DNA of 13,226 nt from Omnitrophica WOR_2 bacterium RIFCSPLOWO2_12_FULL_51_8 (GCA_001805895.1 MHHD01000015.1:1-13226); one strand, 5' to 3'; positions 1 through 5,886 are shown, counted from the stretch's first letter. Notes: generated from the letters alone by a model not told the origin. Numbers and translations: made by a program.

Positions 1-207
1 GGGCTGGCAGGCAAAGTGTATTCCGATAATGCCGACGATATTGGAGGCGCCGTCGGAAAGCGAGTGGAATCCGTCGGCAGTCATGCTGGAGCAGCGGCTG
101 TAGAGGCCGTAGATGATCTTTGCCAGCGCTACCGCCCAATTCAGCGCCAATATCCAGATGAGCACACGTCTAATACGTCTGTAATGCCCCTCTCCAGCGG
201 TATCCAT
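1..207 (-). CDS. Cation diffusion facilitator (CDF) transporter, N-terminal part
   Basis: Reading the minus strand from an ATG at 207 gives 69 open codons running off the left edge, so only the N-terminus is present. The first ~14 residues are basic and cytosolic. A hydrophobic segment follows (about residues 15-36, TM1), then the signature ADGFHSLSDGASN (residues 44-56), the start of TM2 in CDF proteins. H48 and D52 (HxxxD) line up with the transport-site metal ligands of TM2. CDF proteins are membrane antiporters that expel Zn, Fe, Mn or similar divalent metals in exchange for protons; the metal cannot be told from this fragment. A GGAG lies 4 bases before the ATG, slightly close. It is transcribed away from the PIG-L gene. 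The plus-strand reading frame over the same bases is a shadow. Confidence 0.85.
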   Translation of the reverse strand, partial: MDTAGEGHYRRIRRVLIWILALNWAVALAKIIYGLYSRCSSMTADGFHSLSDGASNIVGIIGIHFACQP

Positions 208-238
208 AATGCTCCGTCAACTAAATCATGCCTTGATA

Positions 239-244
239 ATTATA
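239..244 (-). promoter_or_regulatory. Candidate -10 box for the CDF gene
   Basis: On the minus strand these bases read TATAAT, placing the transcription start near 232 and giving a leader of about 25 bases before the ATG at 207. No good -35 box lies at the right distance; that space is occupied by the CGCAGAT/CACAGAT repeat words. A weak or activator-dependent promoter is possible. Confidence 0.35.
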
Positions 245-350
245 CGCAGATTCACACAGATACGGCTGCCAGGCAGTTGACTTTTTGGATACACACAGAT
301 ACCGTTTATATCTGTGTGTATCTTTTTTATATCTGTGTGTATCTGTGTTC
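245..350. repeat. Cluster of CACAGAT / ATCTGTG repeats with a 14-bp dyad
   Basis: This divergent intergenic region contains several copies of one word in both orientations. CGCAGAT and CACAGATAC lie at 245-263. A perfect 14-bp inverted repeat pairs GATACACACAGATA (288-301) with 309-322 across a 7-base loop. The 17-mer TATATCTGTGTGTATCT occurs twice, at 307-323 and 328-344. The hairpin is followed by six T on the plus strand, but no plus-strand gene ends here, so a terminator role is unlikely. Related words recur at 8053-8084. Confidence 0.75.
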
Positions 351-444
351 AGATGAAAGGGCTATTTTGTAGGTGATGCACCATAAGCCCAATTATAGCG
401 GGTTTCGCCGGCAATGCAAATAATTTGTGATGCCGCCTTAGGGG

Positions 445-472
445 TTGATTTACTCCTCAAGTGTGATAGAAT
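445..472 (+). promoter_or_regulatory. Candidate sigma70-type promoter for the PIG-L gene
   Basis: TTGATT (445-450) and TAGAAT (467-472) are separated by 16 bases. The predicted transcription start, near 479, lies only a few bases before the ATG at 482, so the mRNA would be almost leaderless. This fits the absence of a recognisable Shine-Dalgarno sequence in front of that gene. Confidence 0.45.
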
Positions 473-481
473 AGACAAACC

Positions 482-1864
482 ATGTTCAAGAGGATAGCAT
501 TCATTTTATTGCTTTTGCTCGGGACGGCGCCGCTCCTGGCGGCCCCAGAGATCCCGTATCTGAAGCCGGTAAGGAAGGAGGACCGCATCCTGATCCTGGC
601 CCCGCACCCCGATGACGAGGCGATCGGCTGCGCCGGGATTATTCAACAGGCAGTGGCCGCGGGCGCCCAGGTAGGGGTTGCCTACCTTACCAACGGCGAC
701 CATAATGAAGTGGCCTTTATCGTACACGAAAAACACCCGGCGATCTTTCAGCGGCAATTTATCAATATGGGGGAAAAACGCAAGCGGGAAGCGGTTAAGG
801 CGATGCAATTGTTAGGGCTAAAGGAGGATAATCTGATCTTCCTGGGCTACCCTGATTTCGGCACCTTCGCTATCTTCAGCCAATACTGGCAGCCCAAAGA
901 ACCCTACATGAGTTTATTGACCCGGATTTCCTCCGTACCCTATAAGGATAATCTTTCCTTCGGCGCGCCCTACGTCGGCCAGAGTATCCTCGCCGACCTA
1001 AAAAAAATGCTGCTTAAGTTCCGGCCGAACAAGATCTTTGTCTCTCACCCGGCCGACGTTAACCTTGACCACAAGACGTTTTACCTATTTCTACAAGTGG
1101 CCTTAAGCGACTTAAGCAAAGATATCCCCGAGCCCGAAGTGTATCCTTACTTGATCCATTGCGTGGGCTGGCCCCTGCCGCGGCATTTTCATCCGGCTTT
1201 AAGCCTGGGGCCGCCGGACAAATTCCGGCACAGCCCGATCCAATGGCGGAAATTAAACTTAGACGCGCGACAGGTGGAGCGTAAACGCAAGGCCATACTC
1301 TGTTATGCCAGCCAGACCAATTGCTGCGCATTTTATTTATTGTCTTTCGCCCGCAGGAATGAGCTGTTCGGAGATTATCCTGAGGCGAAGGTGCGCCGGG
1401 AAGGCTCGATCAAGGAAAGGGGCAGGTCTTTTTTTGGTTTTGCCCAGATGTTCCGGGACGCGGATGTCGGTATTTTGGGCGGCTTGGAGGGCCTGGGGGA
1501 GGAGCGGCCGGGCGTCAGCTACGGGGCAGCGGATAATTCTATTTTAATCCGCGTAGAAAAAAGAGAAGAAATGGTCAGCCGGTTTAATCTGCAGGTTTAT
1601 CTTTTTGGCTATAGCCATAAAACGGATTTTGCCGGAATGCCGAAAATCCACATCGCCGCCAAGAGCAGGAATTTCAGGGTTTTTGCCAACGGCAAGATGA
1701 TTACTCCCGACGGGGTCTTTGTGATCCTGAAGCCGAAGGCCTATATCCTGGGGGTGCCCCTAGAGATCCTGGGTAACCCGGATTTTGTCCTTACCTCAAT
1801 GAAAGTTTACGGCGGGACGGCGCAGGCGGCGTCTATCGGGGCGCAGAAGGTGGAGATAGAGTAA
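482..1864 (+). CDS. Secreted PIG-L family (LmbE-like) deacetylase
   Basis: This 460-residue protein opens with a lysine/arginine and a hydrophobic run ending near residue 21 (LLAA), a likely Sec signal peptide, so it should act outside the cytoplasm. The PIG-L zinc signature APHPDDE is at residues 40-46, and a second family motif, HPADxxxDH, at about 189-197. PIG-L enzymes are zinc-dependent deacetylases of N-acetylglucosamine-type substrates; the substrate here is unknown. The catalytic fold should occupy roughly residues 33-290. The remaining ~170 residues contain no motif I recognise, so the protein is longer than the usual 220-300 residue family member. The ATG at 482 is favoured because it gives an intact signal peptide. 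The next gene begins 15 bases after the stop. Confidence 0.85.
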   Translation: MFKRIAFILLLLLGTAPLLAAPEIPYLKPVRKEDRILILAPHPDDEAIGCAGIIQQAVAAGAQVGVAYLTNGDHNEVAFIVHEKHPAIFQRQFINMGEKRKREAVKAMQLLGLKEDNLIFLGYPDFGTFAIFSQYWQPKEPYMSLLTRISSVPYKDNLSFGAPYVGQSILADLKKMLLKFRPNKIFVSHPADVNLDHKTFYLFLQVALSDLSKDIPEPEVYPYLIHCVGWPLPRHFHPALSLGPPDKFRHSPIQWRKLNLDARQVERKRKAILCYASQTNCCAFYLLSFARRNELFGDYPEAKVRREGSIKERGRSFFGFAQMFRDADVGILGGLEGLGEERPGVSYGAADNSILIRVEKREEMVSRFNLQVYLFGYSHKTDFAGMPKIHIAAKSRNFRVFANGKMITPDGVFVILKPKAYILGVPLEILGNPDFVLTSMKVYGGTAQAASIGAQKVEIE

Positions 1865-1879
1865 CTACGGAGGCGTTGG

Positions 1880-2368
1880 ATGCTAGAACTTAAATCCGTC
1901 AAAATTAACAAGCCGGAAGAGGTTAACTTAATCCTCGGGCAGGCGCATTTTATTAAGACCGCAGAGGATCTCTACGAGGCGTTGGCGGGCAGTGTGCCGG
2001 GCATCAAGTTCGGGTTGGGCTTTGTCGAGTCTTCCGGCGCTTGCAAGGTCCGGGCAGAAGGCACTGATCCGGGATTAAAAGAGCTGGCGGCGCAGGTTGC
2101 CTTGGATGTCGGGGCAGGGCACAGCTTCGTGGTTTTATTGAAAGGCTCCTTCCCGATAAATGTGCTCAATGCCGTAAAAAATATACCGGAGGTCTGCAAT
2201 ATTTTCTGCGCTACTGCTAATCCGGTTGAGGTAATTATCGCCGAGAGCACATCCGGCCGCGGCATCTTAGGAGTGATTGACGGCGCAAAGCCCAAAGGCG
2301 TAGAAACCGAAGCGGAGACCGCCTGGCGCAGGGAATTCCTGCGTAAAATCGGCTATAAGGCTTCATAG
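1880..2368 (+). CDS. Adenosine-specific kinase family protein (PF04008-type)
   Basis: The 162-residue length and sequence fit the compact family annotated as adenosine-specific kinase, known from archaea and thermophilic or anaerobic bacteria. Matching blocks are LGQAHFIKTAEDLYEAL (residues 19-35), GIKFGLGFVESSGACKVR (41-58), GAGHSFV (78-84), FPINVLNAVKNIPEVC (90-105), FCATANPVEVI (108-118), GRGILGVIDG (125-134) and the closing LRKIGYK. It should be cytosolic with no signal peptide. The biochemical function of the family rests on little experimental work, so the kinase label should be held loosely. GGAGG at 1869-1873, seven bases before the ATG, fixes the start. It sits 15 bases behind the PIG-L gene and is probably co-transcribed with it, although no functional link is apparent. 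Confidence 0.85.
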   Translation: MLELKSVKINKPEEVNLILGQAHFIKTAEDLYEALAGSVPGIKFGLGFVESSGACKVRAEGTDPGLKELAAQVALDVGAGHSFVVLLKGSFPINVLNAVKNIPEVCNIFCATANPVEVIIAESTSGRGILGVIDGAKPKGVETEAETAWRREFLRKIGYKAS

Positions 2369-2381
2369 CCCTTGAGTTTTT
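2351..2381 (+). terminator. Probable intrinsic terminator after the adenosine kinase-like gene
   Basis: GGCTAT (2351-2356) pairs with ATAGCC (2365-2370) around an 8-base loop that overlaps the stop codon. Six T follow at 2376-2381. The stem is short and five bases separate it from the T-run, so termination may be inefficient. A fresh promoter starts three bases later, supporting a transcription-unit boundary. Confidence 0.5.
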
Positions 2382-2383
2382 TC

Positions 2384-2411
2384 TTGAACTTATTCCATAT
2401 TCTGTTATAAT
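2384..2411 (+). promoter_or_regulatory. Strong sigma70-type promoter for the acyltransferase gene
   Basis: TTGAAC (2384-2389), a 16-base spacer and a perfect TATAAT (2406-2411) preceded by TGT, an extended -10. Transcription should start near 2418, only about eight bases before the ATG at 2426, so the message would have almost no leader and no Shine-Dalgarno site. Confidence 0.65.
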
Positions 2412-2425
2412 TTAAAAATGCCGGC

Positions 2426-3331
2426 ATGGATTTCAAGCAAATTCGCAAAACCTTAAGTTACCTGGCGGGATGGCTGGGATTAAATATTTGCTCTTTGATA
2501 GTTAAGCTTATACCCGCGCGCTTTATTTACGGTTTTGCCGGAAAAATCAGCGCCTTAGGGTATTGCTTTGCCGGGAGGCAAAGGAGGATCGCCCTGGAGA
2601 GCCTGCGCCTGGCCTTTGCGGGAGAAAAATCCGGGCAGGAGATCGAGAAAATTTGCCGGGATTGTTTCCGTCTGATGGCTAAGTCGGCCATAGAGCTTTT
2701 GTTTCTGATGGATAAACCGGGTCTGCTTAACTCGCGGGTGGAATTAGCCGGCAGAGAGCGCCTTGAGGAGGCCTTGCGGCAGGGCAAGGGAGTTATTTTA
2801 GTCAGCGCGCATTTTGGCAATTTCCCTTTAGCTTTAGCCCGCCTGAGCCTGGAAGGTTATCGGATTTCCGGGATTATGCGCCCGATGCGCGACGCGCGCA
2901 CCGAGGGATTTTTTTTAAAAAAACGGCAGAGCTGCGGGGTAAAAACGATTTACAGCCAGCCGCGCAGCGCCTGCGTAGACAGCACGCTCCGGGCATTGCG
3001 CAATAACGAGCTGGTCTTTATCCCGGTGGACCAGAATTTTGGCACTGCCGGAGTATTCGTAAATTTTTTCGGCAGAAGGGCGGCTACAGCCACGGGACCG
3101 GTAATTCTTGCCCAGCGCACCGGCGCGACCCTATTGCCGTGTTTTATCATCAGGCAGCCCGACGACCGGCATCAGTTGGTCTTTGAGTCGCCTCTAAAAC
3201 TGGAACAGGGCAAAGACAGCCGTGAAACCGTAATGATCAACATCCAGAAGATTACCGGCATCATTGAATCGTATATCCGACGTTACCCCGCGGAATGGGG
3301 GTGGATCCACCGCCGGTGGAAGACGCAGTAA
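2426..3331 (+). CDS. Lysophospholipid/lipid A-type acyltransferase (LpxL/HtrB-like)
   Basis: This 301-residue protein has the length and motifs of the LpxL/HtrB family, inner-membrane enzymes that add a secondary acyl chain to lipid A or a related lipid. An N-terminal hydrophobic anchor covers about residues 10-45. The catalytic block is ILVSAHFGNFPLALA with H129. The block DQNFGTAGVFVNFFGRRAATATGP (split here as DQNFG at ~201-205 and FFG at ~213-215) is characteristic, as is the final WGWIHRRWK, resembling the W-x-x-RR-W ending of the family. The usual HX4(D/E) catalytic pair is altered: the acidic position after H129 is P134. That may be a subfamily trait or an altered mechanism. The start rests on the promoter and hydrophobic N-terminus; another ATG at 2418 is out of frame. 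Confidence 0.85.
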   Translation: MDFKQIRKTLSYLAGWLGLNICSLIVKLIPARFIYGFAGKISALGYCFAGRQRRIALESLRLAFAGEKSGQEIEKICRDCFRLMAKSAIELLFLMDKPGLLNSRVELAGRERLEEALRQGKGVILVSAHFGNFPLALARLSLEGYRISGIMRPMRDARTEGFFLKKRQSCGVKTIYSQPRSACVDSTLRALRNNELVFIPVDQNFGTAGVFVNFFGRRAATATGPVILAQRTGATLLPCFIIRQPDDRHQLVFESPLKLEQGKDSRETVMINIQKITGIIESYIRRYPAEWGWIHRRWKTQ

Positions 3332-3352
3332 AAAGTGAAGGAGGTGTGTGAG

Positions 3353-3565
3353 ATGGGAGAAGAGGTTAAACAGGAAGAGAAAAAATGCGAATCCAGCAAG
3401 GCGCTCTCCATGGCGCTGAAGGTTATCTTGGGCTTGGTGTTTCTTGCCCTGGGCGGCGCGGCAATCTATGCCTGGCGTTCCCAGCTTCTGGTGCTGATTA
3501 AGGGATGCGTGGGCCCGTTTTTGATTTTAGCGGGCATCATCACCTTGGCTATAGCCAAGGAGTAA
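3353..3565 (+). CDS. Small two-helix membrane protein, function unknown
   Basis: A 70-residue protein with a charged N-terminus rich in Glu and Lys (residues 1-20). Two hydrophobic helices follow, at about residues 24-45 and 50-67, joined by a short polar loop. It ends AIAKE. I do not recognise a family. The start is the ATG at 3353 because AAGGAGGTG at 3338-3346 is ideally placed before it; the in-frame GTG at 3335 lies upstream of that site and would have none. It follows the acyltransferase stop by 21 bases and is likely in the same transcript, so a role in the envelope is a reasonable guess only. Confidence 0.75.
   Translation: MGEEVKQEEKKCESSKALSMALKVILGLVFLALGGAAIYAWRSQLLVLIKGCVGPFLILAGIITLAIAKE
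3543..3560. repeat. Perfect 18-bp palindrome at the end of the small membrane protein gene
   Basis: CCTTGGCTATAGCCAAGG is identical to its reverse complement and lies inside the last codons of the gene, five bases before the end of the stop codon. With no loop it suits a protein-binding dyad better than an RNA hairpin, and there is no T-run behind it. Confidence 0.6.
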
Positions 3566-3569
3566 ATAG

Positions 3570-3730
3570 TACACTGTTAAATTAATCTCTGTGTAGTTGG
3601 GTTAAGGTGAGGATGCCGGTTTGGTGGTTGGGGTAGGTTGTTTGTCGCTGTAACCAACTACCTTACTTAACTACTAAACCGGCCTCCTTACCCTTACCCC
3701 ACAACCTGCAAGATTTAGTTTAACAATGTA
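3570..3730 (+). repeat. 161-base near-palindrome: MITE-like element or structured RNA
   Basis: The two halves fold back along almost their whole length. The outer arm TACACTGTTAAATTAATCT (3570-3588) faces the reverse complement of the end near 3711-3730. The centre pairs GCCGGTTT (3615-3622) with AAACCGGC around 3676-3683. Many differences between the arms are G-T pairs with G in the left arm and T in the right, so they remain paired in plus-strand RNA but not in minus-strand RNA. The ends carry TA, as expected for an IS630/mariner-type target duplication. No transposase is present. Both the mobile-element and RNA readings are inference. Confidence 0.55.
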
Positions 3731-3732
3731 GC

Positions 3733-3768
3733 AGTTGAGGGGTGCGCATAAATGCACACTGCTCAATT
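3733..3768 (+). repeat. Short hairpin with TAAA loop
   Basis: The arm at 3733-3748 pairs with 3753-3768 across the loop TAAA. Twelve pairs are Watson-Crick, two are G-U in plus-strand RNA and two are mismatches. It begins two bases after the large palindrome ends, and its right arm contains a second copy of the CACTG-AATTA word. Confidence 0.6.
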
Positions 3769-3786
3769 AGTCGACAAATCGTAAAA

Positions 3787-3857
3787 GAAGTGGCCGGCCC
3801 TTGAGCTATCTACTTAAGCTTAGAGCAGAGGCGGATAATTTAAGGGCCGGCCATTTC
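3787..3857 (+). repeat. 18-bp GC-rich hairpin
   Basis: GAAGTGGCCGGCCCTTGA (3787-3804) pairs with 3840-3857, giving sixteen Watson-Crick and two G-U pairs in the plus-strand RNA, around a 35-base loop. No proper T-run follows, so it is not a standard intrinsic terminator. It could be a repeat element or part of a leader RNA. Confidence 0.65.
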
Positions 3858-3874
3858 TATTTCCTAACCACTGC

Positions 3875-3913
3875 GAAAATCGCCTGAAATTCATCGCCGA
3901 AGGCGATTTTCTT
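3875..3913 (+). promoter_or_regulatory. Attenuator-like leader structure before the CBS gene
   Basis: GGCGAT (3902-3907) can pair with ATCGCC just upstream (3893-3898) across a GAA loop, followed by TTTCTT, which resembles a terminator. The same segment, GGCGATTTTC (3902-3911), can instead pair perfectly over ten bases with GAAAATCGCC (3875-3884). These folds exclude each other. The ribosome site AAGGGGGGAG (3917-3926) follows at once. A regulatory switch is inference from base pairing only. Confidence 0.4.
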
Positions 3914-3929
3914 GGAAAGGGGGGAGCGC

Positions 3930-4388
3930 GTGAAGGTAAAAGAAGTGATGCAGAAGGAGGTTACCAGTCTCAAGCCGGAAGATAATGCCTTAGAGGCGCT
4001 AAACCTGCTTTTTAAGATGCAGATTAGCGGCCTGCCGGTAATCAACGCGCAGCAAAAACTGGCGGGGATGTTTACGGAGAAAGACGTGCTCAAGTATGTC
4101 CTCCCCAGTTATATCGAGCAGGTAGGCATGTTTGTCTATCAGGAAAACCCCAAATCCACGGGGAGAAAGTTTTCCCTGCTGGGAAAATTGACCGTGGGCG
4201 AATTGATGCGCCGCGACGTAGTCACAACCAGCGAAGATATCACCCTCTGCGAGGCGGCTAGGCTAATGTTGACACAGAGAATCAGGCGCGTGCCGGTAGT
4301 AGATCAGGGCGGGAGCGTAGTTGGTATCGTCGCCAGGGGCGACATCTTGAAAGGGATAGCCGCGGAGGCGGGAGCAAAAATCAATTAG
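3930..4388 (+). CDS. Two-CBS-domain protein
   Basis: A 152-residue cytosolic protein made of a tandem CBS pair. The first domain runs from KVKEVMQKEVTSLKPED to MFTEKDVLKYV (about residues 2-60), the second from LTVGELMRRDVVTTSED to VARGDILKGI (about 87-145). Each ends in the typical G-x-(F/V)-(T/A)-x-x-D-(V/I)-L motif. Such pairs bind AMP, ATP or related nucleotides and regulate an attached or neighbouring enzyme or transporter. The GTG at 3930 is chosen because AAGGGGGGAG lies immediately upstream; an in-frame TTG at 3912 would place that site inside the gene and lies within the leader hairpin. The transporter starts 11 bases after the stop, so this protein probably senses cell energy or nucleotide state for it. 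Confidence 0.85.
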   Translation: MKVKEVMQKEVTSLKPEDNALEALNLLFKMQISGLPVINAQQKLAGMFTEKDVLKYVLPSYIEQVGMFVYQENPKSTGRKFSLLGKLTVGELMRRDVVTTSEDITLCEAARLMLTQRIRRVPVVDQGGSVVGIVARGDILKGIAAEAGAKIN

Positions 4389-4399
4389 GCAGAACCGAT

Positions 4400-5785
4400 A
4401 TGTTCAAAAAAGCCGTAATCTTGGCGGTTATTTCTTCGGGGCTGGGGGGATTGGCCTTAAAATTTGGCCTGAATCCGCATCAGGCGCTTTCCATTTCCAT
4501 TTTTTCCGTCTCTGTCCTGGGCACGTTGTTTTTCTGGAGTTTCCGCATCAGTTTTGCCTTCCTGGGGACGTCGGCGCTGCTGATCACCAAGACCATCGAC
4601 TTGGAGAACCTGATTAAATTTTCCTCGCTGGAGGTCATCCTTTTCCTGGTAGGGATGATGGTCCTGGTGGGACTGCTCAAAGACGCCGGGTTTTTTGCCT
4701 GGATCGTCAGCATGGTCCTGCGCATCAGAAATCTTACCGCCCTCAAGTTCATGGTCATTATTTCAGCGATCTCGGCGCTGTTGTCCTGCGCGGTGGATGA
4801 GGTTACCTCGATTATCTTCATAGTGGCCGCGGTATTTGAGATCTGCGACTATTTCGATGTTGACCCCGCGCCGTTTTTGATCATCTCGGTGCTGGCCACC
4901 AACATCGGCTCCAGCGGCACGGCCCTCGGTAACCCCATCGGTATATTGATTGCCTCTAAATCCGGCCTGACTTTTGAAGATTTCCTGGCCAAGGCCTTCC
5001 CTTTGATGTTGGTTTGCCTTGCGGCCGCCATCGCTATTTTAAGTTTCTGGTACCGAAAGTCCCTTGCCGGACTGGACAAAAAAATCAAAGAATTCGGCAG
5101 TAATGACCTGTTGATTAAGCTCATCTCAGTGCCCCCGGACCGCCAATTAAAGACCTGTCTAGCGATTTTCGGGGTGACGCTCATCTTTATCTCTCTGCAT
5201 CGCCGCCTGGAAGTGCTTATGTCGTTAGAGGCCAATACCATACTCCTGACCATCCCGCTTATTTCCAGCGGCCTGGTAATGGCCTGGAAATGGCAGAAGG
5301 CGCGCAAATATATCGAGCAGGATGTGGAATGGTGGACGCTGCTTTTTTTCCTGCTGCTTTTTGCCCAGGCCGGCACCTTAAAATATACCGGCGCTACCGA
5401 TATTCTGGCAAAGCGCCTGGTCAGCCTGGCCGGCGAAAGCAGTATCTTTCTGACCGGGTTTATCTTATGGGTGGCTGCCATCGGCTCGAGCATCTTAGAC
5501 AACGTGGTGCTGGTGGCCGCCTTTATCCCGGTAATCCAGAGTCTCCAGGGCCTGCATCTGCGCCTGGAACCTTTATGGTGGGCGCTTTTATTCGGCGGCT
5601 GCCTGGGCGGCAACATCACCATGGTCGGCTCTACCGCCAATATCGTGGCCTTAGGTATACTGGAAAAGGAAAGGAATATACGTATGACCTTTTTCCGCTG
5701 GTTCTGGGCCGGTCTGACAGTGGGGGTGATTACCACGGCGCTGGTCTGGGCGGCTTTGGTTTTCCTCCCCTTTTATGGAGGATGA
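4400..5785 (+). CDS. ArsB/NhaD-type ion transporter (ion transporter superfamily)
   Basis: A 461-residue integral membrane protein with about 11-12 hydrophobic segments. The N-half has EVILFLVGMMVLVGLLKDAGFF (split: EVILFLVGMM at ~74-83), DEVTSIIF at ~133-140 and the re-entrant motif NIGSSGTALGNPIGILIA at ~168-185. The C-half mirrors it with WWTLLFFLLLFAQAGTL, SILDNVVLVAAFIPVI and GNITMVGSTANIVALGI. These paired G-x-x-x-x-x-N motifs are typical of the ArsB/NhaD/CitM group, which moves Na+/H+, arsenite, dicarboxylates or similar ions. The substrate cannot be decided; sodium-proton exchange is one option. No strong ribosome site precedes the ATG at 4400, consistent with translational coupling to the CBS gene 11 bases upstream. 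Long antisense frames here are shadows. Confidence 0.8.
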   Translation: MFKKAVILAVISSGLGGLALKFGLNPHQALSISIFSVSVLGTLFFWSFRISFAFLGTSALLITKTIDLENLIKFSSLEVILFLVGMMVLVGLLKDAGFFAWIVSMVLRIRNLTALKFMVIISAISALLSCAVDEVTSIIFIVAAVFEICDYFDVDPAPFLIISVLATNIGSSGTALGNPIGILIASKSGLTFEDFLAKAFPLMLVCLAAAIAILSFWYRKSLAGLDKKIKEFGSNDLLIKLISVPPDRQLKTCLAIFGVTLIFISLHRRLEVLMSLEANTILLTIPLISSGLVMAWKWQKARKYIEQDVEWWTLLFFLLLFAQAGTLKYTGATDILAKRLVSLAGESSIFLTGFILWVAAIGSSILDNVVLVAAFIPVIQSLQGLHLRLEPLWWALLFGGCLGGNITMVGSTANIVALGILEKERNIRMTFFRWFWAGLTVGVITTALVWAALVFLPFYGG

Positions 5786-5818
5786 ACTGAAGCACACAAC
5801 ACGCACAGCATGAACTTA

Positions 5819-5847
5819 TTGACAAGGGACCTAATCTGTGATAAGTT
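5819..5847 (+). promoter_or_regulatory. Candidate promoter for the small secreted protein gene
   Basis: A perfect TTGACA -35 box (5819-5824). The -10 is less clear: TAAGTT at 5842-5847 with a 17-base spacer, or GATAAG at 5840-5845 with a 15-base spacer. The site fits the start of a separate transcription unit between the transporter stop and the gene at 5887. Confidence 0.45.
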
Positions 5848-5852
5848 ATTGT

Positions 5853-5869
5853 CGAAGGCGATTTTCTTG
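5853..5869. repeat. 17-bp repeat shared with the CBS leader
   Basis: CGAAGGCGATTTTCTTG occurs here and at 3898-3914. Both copies lie just before the ribosome site of a gene (18 bases before the ATG at 5887, and 16 bases before the GTG at 3930). The complementary arm that forms a hairpin at the first site is not present here. Confidence 0.75.
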
Positions 5870-5886
5870 ATTTACGGAGGTGTAAG

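Larger units (their letters stand above)
3566..3929. other. Gene-free 364-base region filled with hairpins
   Basis: No credible coding sequence is seen. Reading left to right, it holds a ~161-base near-palindrome (3570-3730), a short hairpin (3733-3768), an 18-bp GC-rich hairpin (3787-3857) and an attenuator-like structure directly before the CBS gene (3875-3911). Two related words, CACTGTTAAATTAATC (3572-3587) and CACTGCTCAATTAGTC (3757-3772), match at 13 of 16 positions. Confidence 0.8.

Noticed and set aside
288..328. Hairpin with T-run as an intrinsic terminator
   Set aside because: The T-run is on the plus strand but no plus-strand gene lies upstream; the stem is AT-rich and its arms belong to a larger repeat cluster.
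16..372. Plus-strand open frame of 118 codons over the left edge
   Set aside because: The minus strand carries a clear CDF transporter start over the same bases, and the frame's second half is the CACAGAT repeat cluster; no ribosome site or family match.
3566..3929. tRNA, rRNA or CRISPR array in the hairpin region
   Set aside because: No cloverleaf with TTC-type T-arm or CCA end, no rRNA signatures, and no regular repeat-spacer pattern is visible.
4849..5736. Long minus-strand open frame of 295 codons
   Set aside because: It lies wholly antisense to the transporter, whose membrane-protein motifs are clear; its composition (many Arg, Ser, Pro) is typical of a shadow frame.
5290..5790. Plus-strand open frame of 166 codons inside the transporter gene
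   Set aside because: Out of frame with the transporter motifs, rich in Arg and Gly, with no ribosome site or family signature.
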